DNA of 64,000 bases from Cranoglanis bouderius (Eukaryota > Chordata > Actinopteri > Siluriformes > Cranoglanididae). Below the pieces are notes generated by a model. The model did not search any database, was not told the DNA's origin, and saw only the letters and a list, made by a program, of their open reading frames with translations. The translations under genes were made by a program, and so were the position numbers. Location of the stretch: the NCBI GenBank assembly GCA_023630585.1, contig CM042548.1, positions 14,921,027-14,985,026 on the forward strand, in the 5' to 3' direction. Positions 11,904 to 22,500 of the stretch are shown piece by piece (positions within the stretch are counted from its first letter, which is position 1; each line of letters begins with the position of its first letter).

Positions 11904-12190
11904 TGTCAGGCTTGGCAGGCTGTTTTTTTTTGTCATGTTTGACAAAACACTCTCGGTGGGCTTAGTATCTCTCACACCCCTTTTATAGATGTGCTAACTG
12001 TAGCTGTTTGTACACTTGCTTTATTGTGGTGAAGAAAATATTTGCCTTTAATTATTCGCATCTGACCTTCATCTGATCTGAAGGTACTCCAAACGTGCAA
12101 ATAAACATCAAGAATTGGAAATATAGGAATACCAGTCTCCTGACTCATCTTTGACAAATTTCTAACAAATTGGTGCCGTGACCTGGATGG
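11904..12190 (+). mobile_element. Possible LTR with adjacent primer-binding site (LTR element relic)
   Basis: The segment starts TGTCAGG, carries an AATAAA-type signal (caaataaacatc) at about 12098-12109 and ends CTAACA at 12167. It is followed after three bases by TGGTGCCGTGACC (12171-12183), which resembles a tRNA-primed retroelement primer-binding site. No gag or pol follows, so this would be a 5' LTR plus PBS stub. The class (BEL/Pao or Gypsy) is not resolved. Confidence 0.4.
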
Positions 12191-13017
12191 CTATTGCTAT
12201 TGTGTTGCACAATTTGTCCTAGCAGGAGACTTGTCTGCGGCTTTGTGCTGTTTGTGTTTCCACAAACCTGAAAGTTCCTGATTCAGAAAAGATCATCTGT
12301 AAAATCTTTTTACGGACAACTTGATTACGTCTTGGCTAATGTGCAGTGTGCATAGTACAGAAGGTTTGTTTCAGAAAGAGTAGTGCACTATAGTTACTGC
12401 ATTAAGATGTGTCGAATCATTTTGCAAAGCATTATCTTTAAACATACACAGCAAATGTTTCTAAGCCTACTTATCTGCTGGTCAAATTACTATCGAACGC
12501 AAATGATGAACTCAAATGATTCCTTGGTCCAAACCTATGGCGCATGTGGTCCTGCGTTCCTTCCCTTCCCCACTCACAACTTTAGCTCCTACGAAAACGT
12601 AAGAAAAACTTATAACCATGGTTTCATCGTTTCCTTTCATATACGACCTCTTATTAAATGTGCATAGAGACATTAAGAAGAAAAATAAAGCTTGGACAGA
12701 AATAGCAGAGATTGTTAGTGCCTCGATTGAGTTTACGTAGCTGATACAGTTAGTTTGCTTTGCTGATTTGCCAATGACGCTAGTACAAAGGCTAGAGTAC
12801 AGTAGCAGTCCCTACACTCTCACAAAGACAAACTATAAGTGACAGGAATCAGATACCTTTTTGTAAGTGCTGCCATGTAAGGAGTAACTTCACCAAATAT
12901 TACAAAATGGGACATGAGGTAAATACAAAAATATGGATCAAAACTTTGCTGGAACTTTAGCAGATGCTCTTATACAAAGAGTTTCAAGATGTCCTGATGA
13001 CCAGTGAAAAACAGATT
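12191..13017. other. Non-coding, nothing recognised
   Basis: AT-rich sequence without recognisable exons, RNA genes or repeats up to the TA target site of the next Tc1 element. Confidence 0.5.
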
Positions 13018-13019
13018 TA

Positions 13020-14135
13020 CAGTGAAGGAGAAAAGTATTTGATCCCCTGCTGATTTTGTACGTTTGCCCAAAAATCAATCTATAATTTTAATGGTAGGTG
13101 TATTTTAACAGTGAGAGACAGAATAACAACAAAAAAATCCAGAAAAACACATTTCAAAAAAGTTATAAATTGATTTGCATTTTAATGAGGGAAATAAGTA
13201 TTTGACCCCTTCAACTTAGTACTTGGTGGCAAAACCCTTGTTGACAATCACAGAGGTCAGACGTTTCTTGTAGTTGGCCACCAGATTTGCAGATATCTCA
13301 GGAGGGATTTTGTCCCACTCCTCTTTGCAGATCCTCTCCAAGCCATTAAGGTCTCGAGGCTGACATTTGGCAGCTCGAACCTTCAGCTCCCTCCACAGAT
13401 TTTCTAGGGGGTTAAGGTATGGAGACTGGCTAGGCCACTCCAGGACCTTAACATGCTTCTTCTTGAGCCACTCCTTTGTTGCCTTGGCTGTGTGTTTTGG
13501 GTCACTGTCATGCTGGAATACCCATCCACAACAAATTTTCAATGCCCCGGCTGAGGGAAGGAGGTTCTCACCCAAGATTTGATGGTACATGGCCCCGTCC
13601 ATCGTCCCTTTGTTATAGTTATTTTGTATTTCTTCCATTTGCAAATAATCGCACCAACTGTTGTCACCTTCTCACCAAGTTGCTGATGGTCTTGTAGCCC
13701 ATTCCAGCCTTGTGTAGGTCTACAATCTTGCCCCTGACATCCTTGGACAGCTCTTTGGTCTTGGCCATGGTGCAGAGTTTGGAATCTGATTGATTGATTG
13801 CTTCTGTGGACAGGTGTCTTTTTACAGGTAACAAGCTGAGATTAGGAGCACTCCCTTTAAGAGAGTGCTCTTAATCTCATCTTGTTACCTGTGTAAAAGA
13901 CACCTGGGAGCCAGAAATCTTGCTGATTGATAGGGGATCAAATACTTATTTCCCTCATTAAAATGCAAATCAATTTATAACTTTTTTGAAATGTGTTTTT
14001 CTGGATTTTTTTTGTTGTTATTCTGTCTCTCACTGTTAAAATACACCTACCATTAAAATTATAGACTGATCATTTCTTTGTCAGTGGGCAAACGTACAAA
14101 ATCAGCAGGGGATCAAATAATTTTTTCCCTCACTG
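13020..14135 (-). mobile_element. Tc1/mariner-type DNA transposon, copy 2 (internally deleted)
   Basis: Same family as 708-2261. TA target-site copies lie at 13018-13019 and 14136-14137, with termini CAGTGAAGG and CCCTCACTG. The inverted repeats (about 13020-13209 and 13934-14135) are nearly full length, but the left arm has lost part of the block after tttgccca. The 1116-bp length reflects a large deletion in the transposase. The internal palindrome seen in copy 1 is present at about 13847-13885. Confidence 0.93.
13216..13768 (-). pseudogene. Tc1 transposase pseudogene (copy 2)
   Basis: The start (MAKTKELSKDVRGKIVDLHK) is at 13766-13768 and the stop at 13216-13218. The helix-turn-helix N-terminus runs to about 13640, with a small deletion around 13680. 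It then jumps directly to the catalytic region GTMDGAMYHQILGENLLPSA, omitting the second DNA-binding domain and the first catalytic aspartate. The second aspartate region (FQHDSDPKHTAKATKEWLKK) and the glutamate region (PYLNPLENLWREL) are intact, as is the C-terminus ending GFATKY. It complements copy 1, which lost the opposite part. Confidence 0.9.
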
Positions 14136-14137
14136 TA

Positions 14138-15129
14138 TCCGAACTCCAGAAACAGGAGTCAACGCTATCACGTAAGTAAATACGTGATACGTGTGTGATT
14201 AGCGTTTGAAAAAGGACTCAGGCAAACAGAAAGCGATATTTCCAGCAGACGTAAGTTCAGGAAGTCCCATGGTCTGTGCTGTGCTAAATTATCTAATGAA
14301 TAATGATCATTCTTCATGGCATTTGCCTTAAAATGTTTTCTTCACATGATCACATTAATTAATCTCCCGCTAATAATAAAGGCTTTCCGAGGCACTTTAA
14401 TTAATTCCTTACGCTTCCCGCATTAACGTGTCATCATTCATCTGATCGGTGGAAGCCTCTGCTATTGTACCACGAATGTTAACAGGGAATTCCAGCATAA
14501 AAGTACCGCTTATTGTGTTCTTTGTCACAAATATATAGTGTCCTGTGGCACTGTATTTTTTTTCCTCATATGGACTGATGGACGTACATGAGATGGGATT
14601 AAATGTGTTTAAAAAATGCTGAAATAATGAAAATGGTTGAACATAAAACTATTTAAAAAAGCAGGACTAAAGAGGAAATGAAATTCAGAAATATTGTGAG
14701 ATCATAAATGATTAAATGTAGACACTTGGGTTAAATAAAGTAAATGTGGAGAGCATTAATACATATTATTATTAGTAGTAGTATTAATAGTAGCATTATT
14801 ATGCTATTTTTAAATTGTTGCATTGTATTGTATTGTTCTTATTTATTTTTTTATAACATGCTACCACCCCCATGCTTCGAAGGACAATATGACTGTTAGC
14901 AATACATACAATAATTGTTTTTGGGCTTGTTTTTTATTTATTTATTATTATTTATTTTTATTTTTTTTAATTAAAGTTACTCCTAAGAGAGCATGAGAAG
15001 CAAAGAAGAAAAGAAACAAAGTTTAACATTAAAATTTGTTTTAAAAATTAAAAATAAAATACCAAAGAAGAAAAGAGAAGAAAAAATAAGCAAGGAAGGG
15101 AGTAAACATTTTAATTAAAAAATTACAAG
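14138..15129. other. Non-coding, AT-rich
   Basis: AT-rich sequence with ATT/TAG-type low-complexity runs near 14765-14800 and ATTT runs near 14930-14970. No exon is visible. Confidence 0.5.
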
Positions 15130-15270
15130 GTAACGGTGGCTTAGTGGTTAGCACGTTTACCTCACACCTCCGGGGTTGGGAGTTCGAATCCCACCTTCAC
15201 CCTGTGTATGTGGAGTTTGAATGTTCTCCCTGTGTAGGATAAGTGGCCCAGAAAATTGATGGATGGAAAA
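15130..15270 (+). mobile_element. tRNA-like SINE-type dispersed repeat (plus-strand copy)
   Basis: The head contains TGGCTTAGTGG at 15137-15147, a full match to the pol III A-box consensus TRGCNNAGYNGG. It also contains gagttcgaatccc at 15179-15191, a good B box (GGTTCGANNCC type). The body tgtggagtttgaatgttctc follows, then an abrupt jump to the tail aggataagtggcccagaaaa and ATGG repeats. The element is a shortened member of the same family as 5469-5645 (minus) and 47250-47460 (minus, middle only). Confidence 0.8.
15137..15191 (+). promoter_or_regulatory. RNA polymerase III internal promoter (A and B boxes)
   Basis: The A box TGGCTTAGTGG starts at 15137 and the B box agttcgaatcc starts at 15181, giving a spacing of about 33 bp between boxes, typical of tRNA-type promoters. 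Whether it is active is unknown. Confidence 0.6.
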
Positions 15271-15744
15271 TTCACTCAAGTAGATTTCTGCAGTAATATA
15301 GCTGAGAAAGTGATGACGGGAATGATGTGTGAGAGGAAAACCTCACATGCTGCTACTGAGATAGAACCGATTTAATTTATGAAAAAATAAAAACAACGAC
15401 CTGTGCAGGACTTTCAAAATTCTGCAGGAAAGCCGTGCTTGTTGTAATGCTTGTTATACAGAGATTACAGCGCTGTGAGGAACACACCTGCTGCTAATTC
15501 ACACCTGGTGTCAGGAGGCGAGAAATTCACACACTAAACGTACTGCTGCTAATAGACAGAAGTTTAGTACATCATCAGCCACATGTTCACGTTTCTCCTC
15601 AGTTTTTTGGCGCTGATTCATATGTATGAGTTGAAGAAAGAGAAAAACATTGGGTTTGTACGCATCAAAGTCTTGTGAAGAATAATAATGAATTGAGGTT
15701 TTTTTATAGATACACTTCCGAGGAAAATGGTTTGGTTTGCAGGT
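15271..15744. other. Non-coding, nothing recognised
   Basis: Ordinary AT-rich sequence. No exon or repeat recognised. Confidence 0.45.
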
Positions 15745-16440
15745 TGTTCCAGGCTTCTTAAGCCAGTTTTACACTGCACGATCTTTTACGATTATTACTT
15801 GTCACGTTGTACGAGAACCTCAATAAAGTCTTGGCAGGAGTCCATAACAGTCTGTGTGATAATGCTGAGTGTGCAGCGATGCAGCACGGGTTTGTATCTC
15901 TTCATCTGGAAAGCATGAAATTTTTATTCAGGGTGCCTTAATAGTAAATAAAGTGAAGTATAGATGATCAGAGTGTTTGCCTACTAATTAGCTAGCAATA
16001 CACCTGCAAGCTATAATTTATCCCCAATTTTTAATTCCATGCCCCATCCCTTTCTGTCCTAGAATGAGACATTATAGAGACATTCTCACTGCTGCCACAA
16101 TTCAACAAACCACTCTTCTTTAAAATCCCAAATGTTTTGTTTACGTTTCGCCATCGCCTCTACCATATGTGTAGCTGTCCCTTGAATTTGGCGTAATTCC
16201 GTGCTGTCCTCCTGACGGTGGCTTTTAAACGAGTGTTGCAGCAGAACGAAAAGTAATCTGATAAAAATTTGCCACGTTATGCGTTCTAAGGCCGTCGATC
16301 TCAACTCCAGACCAAAGATTATCCTTAAAAAGATGTGCGATTGGGCTTGGGACGGCAAAATCAGGCCGAAAAGTGTACAATGAAAAGCCAGCTTTGGAGA
16401 ACTTGTGCTCTCTGCAAATGAAATCACACACGGCCGCAAT
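15745..16440 (-). mobile_element. Possible DNA-transposon relic
   Basis: The left part (ttttacactgcacgatcttt, then cgattattacttgtcacg) resembles the terminal sequence of a common teleost DNA-transposon type whose ends read like 'tacactgcacgat'. On the minus strand around 16086-16160 a short reading frame MAKRKQNIWDFKEEWFVELW looks like the start of an MADF/Myb-like DNA-binding domain of the kind found beside Harbinger transposases. No transposase core was found, so the assignment is tentative. Confidence 0.3.
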
Positions 16441-16525
16441 GATTTAATTCATTTTTTACTTATTATAAATTTTTTTCATCAAAAACATGGTCTATTATCC
16501 AGGAAAATACCCACATTTCTTTGCA

Positions 16526-16563
<38 letters not shown>

Positions 16564-16565
16564 GC
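16526..16565 (+). repeat. (ATT)n microsatellite
   Basis: About thirteen ATT units, with a second shorter ATT run near 16593-16607. Confidence 0.95.
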
Positions 16566-16766
16566 TGTTGTTGTCGTTGTTGTCAATGTCATCATTATTA
16601 TTATTATTAGTAGTAGTATTATTAAATTGACAGACAAATAACTACATAAATAAATAAATACATAAACTATGACTACTACTTATATGAAATGAGGTTTTTT
16701 CATTCTATAATTTCAGCTTTTGTGTTCTGTATTATACTATGTGAAAGAATGCAAGTGCCTCCCATA

Positions 16767-16768
<2 letters not shown>

Positions 16769-16826
<58 letters not shown>
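16769..16826 (+). repeat. (AC)n microsatellite
   Basis: Twenty-nine uninterrupted AC units. Confidence 0.98.
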
Positions 16827-16829
<3 letters not shown>

Positions 16830-18024
16830 TACACACTTTTCTTTGTCTGTTGTTTTTAACACACCATTTTCCTGCACATGTGATAGAATATGTTCTTATC
16901 TCTGCTTTCTTATGCAAATGAGACAGCCTCGCTTTTTTCTTTTTTTTGCGCTTGTCACAGCTGTACATTTGGAAACAGCATTTATAATTGCCTGTAATTA
17001 TCTGAGACCAGACTACTTCAAAACATCCTGGTAATTTGATGGAGTGGAAACGAGGAGGGGGGGGATTGGGGGTGCGAGCGTGTTAGTGAGAAGACGCTGT
17101 GCTTCGACGGATAGAAAAGCGAAGCTGGAAGGGAGGCAACGCGGCTCGCTAAAAAGCACATCCTACACCAGGAGCCACGGACCAGGCCATAATTATCTCT
17201 GCAAAGCCTTCTGGGTAATAAAAGCCTTCTGGAAATAAAAGCCACCTGCAGAAAACAGCTCTCGGGCATCTCAGACTTGACTGAATAACGTTAAAAATGG
17301 GAGGACATGGGCCAACGAGCAAAACTGAAAGTAGGCAAAAATATATTTTATTCTGCGAATATTTCTGCTTACGACTCGCTGTATGTTTTGCTACTTGATG
17401 CTGCGCTCTCTGCAATTGATGTGAAGTGCTGTGTAGTGCGCGGAGCTGAGTGCTCTTACGTAACGCATGTATAAATAAATGTCCCTGACAGTCCACAGAT
17501 GGCCCATCCTCCCCCCACAGAGGCCAAGCTCCGGCCCTGGCGCTCGCTGTCCTACGCCCGTGACTCGTTCCCTAACACTCACAAGCACGAGCGCTCGGAG
17601 CAGCAGGGCAGCAGAGCAGCTCCAACTCCAACAGGTGGGCTTCAGTCACTATCTGATAAAGTGATACACACTACAGCTGCTTACTGACAGACTGAGAGCA
17701 GGGTGGAGGAGGAACAAAAAAAAAAAACATCTCGGCTTCATCTTCTTCACTTCCAAAATGCCAGATGTCCACTAGAACAACTTAATGGTAACAACAGTGT
17801 GTGGTTTTCAAAGTATAAACAAATAAGTAATTTAAACTCCCAACAGAAAAGTGTCTGGAGATTGCGATTCTGAATCCCGACGATCCCACATCCGTCCAAA
17901 ATTGTCCTTGCTCTCTGAGTGGGACGGGTGTACTCTGTCTCCTTTGTCAAACACAGCAAAACTAGTCAATTGTGGCCGTCTGTGAGCACTTTCCTCCTAC
18001 CATAGAAGGAAACTCTTGATTTTC
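16827..18024. other. Non-coding, nothing recognised
   Basis: Includes a G-rich patch (gaggaggggggggattgggg) at about 17052-17071 and a moderately GC-rich stretch at 17500-17640. No exon of adck1 or any other gene could be recognised. Homopolymer A run at about 17717-17727. Confidence 0.45.
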
Positions 18025-18350
18025 TGTCATGTACCTTTGTTTTGGTTCTATTCCTGTCTCCACCCCGTCCAGTCATAGGCTAGATACCCTATTGTGTTCA
18101 CCTGTTCTGTGTTAAGTCCTTGATTAGTTTGTCTATGTTGTGCCTTAGTATCCTTACAAACTCTTGTCGATTGTATCGCTCTGTTCCACAGAAATTCTGT
18201 TTTTCTGACTCGTTATTGATTATGGATTATTACTTTTTTCGTACCTACATGTACATTTACCCCCAGCTATGGATACTGACTACGACTCTCAAATAAACGC
18301 CACGTTGAGTATCAGCACTTGCGTCCTGCCTCGTTCTCCAGCACGTTACA
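18025..18350 (+). mobile_element. Solo LTR (Gypsy-like family)
   Basis: A 326-bp segment with TGT...ACA ends (TGTCATG at 18025, ...CACGTTACA at 18350) and an AATAAA signal at about 18291. It shares block order with 7590-7900 and 47470-47600. No primer-binding site or coding sequence follows, so it is read as a solo LTR left by recombination. It lies about 150 bp downstream of the last visible adck1 exon. Confidence 0.6.
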
Positions 18351-18499
18351 GACATGCCTGAAAGTTTCATGTTGCTACTTTTTATACGTGTTTCATGGAG
18401 ATGTTACCGGAACCATCAATTTCGTAGCAAGTGTCAAATATATGTGATACAGGATTGATTTCTAGCGAGTGGACAGGTTGCGTGTAGGACGTGCGATAC

Positions 18500-18697
18500 C
18501 TCAGCGTTTGTGACGGGGGTCTGGCTGATGCCGGTGCTGACTGAGCTCCAGGAGCGGCCCGTGAGGACGCAGGCGAACAGTGGGTACAGGTCTCCAGCCC
18601 CCAGACGTCTGCTGTAGCGCTCGATACCCTTCATGTCTCCCTTTATGAGACTCTGCCACAGTCTGCAGTAATTCAGCCGAAACTCAGGTTTCAGCAA
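18500..18697 (-). CDS. adck1: adck1 coding exon (kinase C-lobe), fifth visible exon
   Basis: 66 codons, phase 0 on both sides. It begins after an acceptor (tttctgtccaag, plus-strand 18698 onward), reads LLKPEFRLNYCRLWQSLI..., continues through the helical C-lobe segment RLGAGDLYPLFACVLTGRSW and ISQTPVTNAE, and ends at a GAG|GTATCG donor (GT at 18498-18499). This follows the D-H-G exon directly, as in vertebrate ADCK1. The next exon (the tail of the protein) was not found between 1 and 18499, so either the following intron is longer than 18 kb or those exons are outside the window. Confidence 0.93.
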
Positions 18698-19053
18698 CTT
18701 GGACAGAAAAAAAACACAGACACACAGAAAGTAAAAGAGGCTCAAAGAAATTTTTTCCTCATACGTGACATTTTGTAAACCATTTTAAATCTTTAAAGAC
18801 TTTAAAGTTAGTTTTAAAGCCCTCTGCTGCCTATGAGGCGGACTGTAATGTCAAGGAAAACAGGTAGCATCATTTCAGCTGGGGGCGGAGCTAATTTCAG
18901 GGCCAGAAAAATGTTGATGGCAGTTTGAATGTTCTAGTGAGATCCACTGCATGGCAAGACTGAGAGAAAGATAATGAGAGAGACAGAAAAACAGAGAGAG
19001 AGAGGGGGAGAGAAAATACAGAGAGCTACAGAAAAAGATACAGAGCAAGGCAC

Positions 19054-19118
<65 letters not shown>

Positions 19119-19669
19119 TCATTAACATGCAGCTTGAGAATAGCACCACTTTACCACTTCAACACTTTAATTAATATGGCTACAACATACAGTAAGCTGA
19201 CTGTGAACAAAAAATAACACTCCAGCCAGGAATCAACATTCGGGGGCCAAGCAACGCTAAACTCTGAAGTCATTACTCGCAAATTGGTTCCATTATGAGG
19301 CGAATGAGTGGAGCAGCTCTCCAACGCTCTCTTCTTTTATACACGAGCATCAGTAGTGCATATTTATCACCAAATTATCTTCACAAATGCATTTACGGCT
19401 CCCACACACATGCTGCACAAGGATGCGAAATGGACAGGGTTCTGCGCTCTGTGGCCGTGAGCAAGCGAGCCAGCATGAGCGCGTGTGTGTATGTGTAGGA
19501 GTGCTGTCCTAAAACACATGGCAGAGCTGCAGGTCGTCTCTAATGAAATGCTTTTACGCCGCCGCAGCACCAGCGGCTCTGAGAGCGGAGAGGCAGCCGG
19601 TGAATAATGGCCTGTAATATGGGACGGATTTGCTTTGTTGTGAGCGCCGAGGCTCGGACGATGTCTCAC
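18698..19669 (-). other. adck1 intron (971 bp)
   Basis: Holds a long GA microsatellite at 19059-19116 and otherwise nothing recognised. The donor is CAG|GTGAGA at its upstream end (minus strand) and the acceptor is tgtccaag at its downstream end. Confidence 0.85.
19059..19116 (+). repeat. (GA)n microsatellite in adck1 intron
   Basis: About 29 uninterrupted GA units, preceded by a degenerate GA-rich run from about 18960. Confidence 0.97.
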
Positions 19670-19819
19670 CTGATACAAGCCGTGATCGAGTAAAACAATT
19701 TCCGTCTTATTGCTTTTCGGGCACTTTCGCACCAGCACATTGCCAGGGTGAGGGTCACAGTGCACGAAACCGCTCACGAATATCATCTCGCTGTACATTT
19801 TGCCCAAGTTCCTGGAAAC
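19670..19819 (-). CDS. adck1: adck1 coding exon with catalytic loop and DHG motif, fourth visible exon
   Basis: 50 codons, phase 0 both sides. It reads VSRNLGKMYSEMIF..., then the catalytic loop FVHCDPHPGNVLV (the H-x-D-x(4)-N equivalent) and the metal-binding LLDHG, where ABC1 kinases use D-H-G or D-F-G. It ends ...LYQ. The acceptor is cggcag|GTTTCC (exon starts 19819) and the donor CAG|GTGAGA (GT at 19668-19669). The key residues (the D of HCDPHPGN, its N, and the D of DHG) are all present, so this exon gives no sign of decay. Confidence 0.97.
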
Positions 19820-19936
19820 CTGCCGATGGAAGAAAAAGACAAAAAGGTTAGAATGTTATGTCACTATCCAGATGTATTATGTAATGCAGTGAGGATTTAA
19901 TACCGAAATTGCACAGGTGCATAACTCGAATATTAA

Positions 19937-20531
19937 TACAAATAACTTTCCCCATGCGTAAATACTGATGCAACCTTTAGACTTAAGTTACTAGCTATGA
20001 ATACAAGTAATTTTCCACATGTAAAATATTGACGTAACTTATAGACTTCAGTTGTTGGCTCTGAATATGAGTAACTTTCCAAGCGTAAATACTGACGTAA
20101 CTTTTAGGCTTAATCTGCTGGTTCTAAATATGAATAACTTTCCCTGAGTAAATGTAAACATCGATGGAACTTTTAGATTTATGTCACCGGCTCTGAATAC
20201 GAGTAACTTTCCCTGCGTAAGTGTAAATATTTTCATAACTTTTAGGTTTAAGTTGTCGGCTCTGAATATGAGTAACTTTCCAAGCGCAAATGTAAATATT
20301 TACATAACTTTCAGAATAAGTCACCGGGTCTGAATACGAAGAATTCTTTTCTGTGTGAATATTTACGTAACTTTCAAACTTAAGTTTTCCGCTCTGAATA
20401 AGAGTAACTTTCACTGAGTAAATGTAAATATTTATGTAGCTTTTAGGCTTGTCGGCTCTGAATATGAGTAACTTTCCAAGCGCAAATGTAAATATTTATG
20501 TAACTTTTAGGCTTAAGTTGTCGGCTCTGAA
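19937..20531 (+). repeat. About 60-66 bp minisatellite, roughly nine copies
   Basis: The unit centres on ggctctgaatatgagtaact, then ttccaagcgtaaat, then acgtaacttttaggcttaag. Copies recur at about 19940, 20008, 20070, 20133, 20203, 20270, 20336, 20404 and 20468, with substitutions and small indels. It begins about 120 bp from the adck1 splice acceptor at 19820. A lone diverged unit occurs at 36623-36692. Confidence 0.93.
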
Positions 20532-22157
20532 ATGGCCCATTATAAATTAATCTGGAACTACGTACACCATAAATGTATAAATGTAAATATTCTAATTTCT
20601 AAATATTCAAATTCTTAATTTGCATATTGCATGGAGTTCATATGCACTGCTTTCTGACTCTGAGTTTCTGAAAGAAATACTGAAAAAGTCTGTAAAAGTC
20701 TGCACTCCGAGCAATGAAATCAGAATCAACGAGGAGTTAACCATCATTCAGTTAAAAATACGCCTTGTGAGATAAGAAACATAATCAGATACCTGGCGAC
20801 GTTTATTAGCACCGAACGTTTATTAGCACGTGTGAAATGACACGTGTGAAGTGTTTGATTCCACAGGAGGACACTGAAACAACAGCGACAGGGTGCGACC
20901 GAGTGCATTTATTACGAAACAACACCCGGTGCAATTATTCCACCCACGCGCCGGCTCCGAAAGATAAGCTGCGATAAGCGTCTCCTCTAGAGTGTGTAAT
21001 AACGGGGACTGTAGAGCACGGTATGGAAATGTCATGTCGGAGGAGGCTGAGCGAAAGAGGCCGTCCTTTCAGCCATCACTCACTCCATCCGGTGTCATGT
21101 TCCAATTTTCCTGCTTTGTTCCAAGAGCCAAGTCGAAATGAATTCAAATAAACAATAAGAAAAAAAAAGAAAAAAAAAGAAATGTCTCTCTTCGTTCGTT
21201 GGTGCTGACTCACGGGACTTCCATTGTGTGTGGAGAAGTCCACTGTGACAGGCAGCACGTTGTAGAGCTGCACACACACACACAAACACACACGCACACA
21301 CACACGCCTCAGAGCTGCATTATTGTGAAGTCCATGCCAAAGCCGAGAATATGATTCACAGTTAATTATCGAGTGGTGACGCACATTTGCTTTGTTGAAC
21401 AGAGGAACTCAGGGGACCTGTTATGTCATTTAAAAAATGTAAAATAACCATGACTCACTCGAACTTCACTGCTTTCTACTTTTAGGAGACACAACACGTT
21501 AAATTACACAGGAATTACCAGAGAATTAGCTGTATTTCCAGGAGAGATACCGACACAACTGTTTCTGAAGTTTTGTTCACACAACAGGAGAAATTTCTTT
21601 TTCTTCTTCTTCTTCTTCTTTTTGTTTACATTTTTAGACAAAGTGTCAACAAGTCACAAAATCCAATATGTTCGTTTGGACTGTAGGTTTTTGTGGTTGC
21701 ATTTACACAGTAAAAGGCTGTGAGATTATAAAGTAATAAAGTAAAACAGGCACAAAGTAGAAAGTTACAAAATCTTCTGAATAAACAACTCACAAGTAAT
21801 GTTAACATTTTTATTAAATGATGTTTAAATACACCTGCGTTAACTAAAGTTTATTCCAGCTAAAAAGTTGACATAAATTAGCATCAATTAAATAACAGCA
21901 TGTTATTACGTTACAAAATGTTATTCAATTTAGAATTTATGGAAAGAGTCTCCAGTGTCAGTGACAGAAACTGTTGGTTCCTAACAGTAACGTAGTTGGG
22001 TTTATGATTTATTTTACTTCTTGAGCCCTCCCACCCTTCCCCATTCCTGCCCATGTACAGTACATAGACTTCAAATAGAGTTAACACACTAACTAGACAT
22101 AGCATTAGCAAGGACTTGACATCATGACATCATGTTTAAGCGCCATTGGGTGTTTGA
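20532..22157. other. Intronic non-coding sequence
   Basis: Nothing coding. Short CA-rich run at about 21270-21306, A-rich run at 21158-21181, TTC run at 21600-21620. A fragment of the dispersed fold-back repeat (ggaaagagtctccagtgtca) lies at about 21940-21990. Confidence 0.5.
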
Positions 22158-22500
22158 CTGCTTGAAAGCCAAGTTATGGCAGTATAAATGTGCAAAAATG
22201 CTGATTTATGAGAATAAGTGACTTGATGAGTGGCTTTTTCCCCCCTTTGTAACAAGCTCTGGGATTAGCATCATTGGCATTGTTAGCACCGTTAGCTAAA
22301 AGAAAAACTATTCAGCGGCTTGAAAGCCATGCTATAACACTATAACACATCATCATCATTTAGCTCACAGTGATGTATAAGAATGATCATGAAGGTTTAA
22401 GCTCTGGTATTTGCATTATTAGCATCGCTAGCCATTCACAGCTGCTTCAAAGCCACTATAAACACTATAAACACACAAAATTCAGCAATTCTGATTAATT
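22158..22500 (+). repeat. Degenerate tandem repeat, about three copies
   Basis: The blocks cttgaaagccaagttatggc, cttgaaagccatgctataac and cttcaaagccactataaaca begin near 22158, 22316 and 22442. Between them recur blocks such as ggattagcatcattggcatt / tttgcattattagcatcgct and tgttagcaccgttagc / gcatcgctagcc. The spacing is 158 and 126 bp. Confidence 0.65.
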
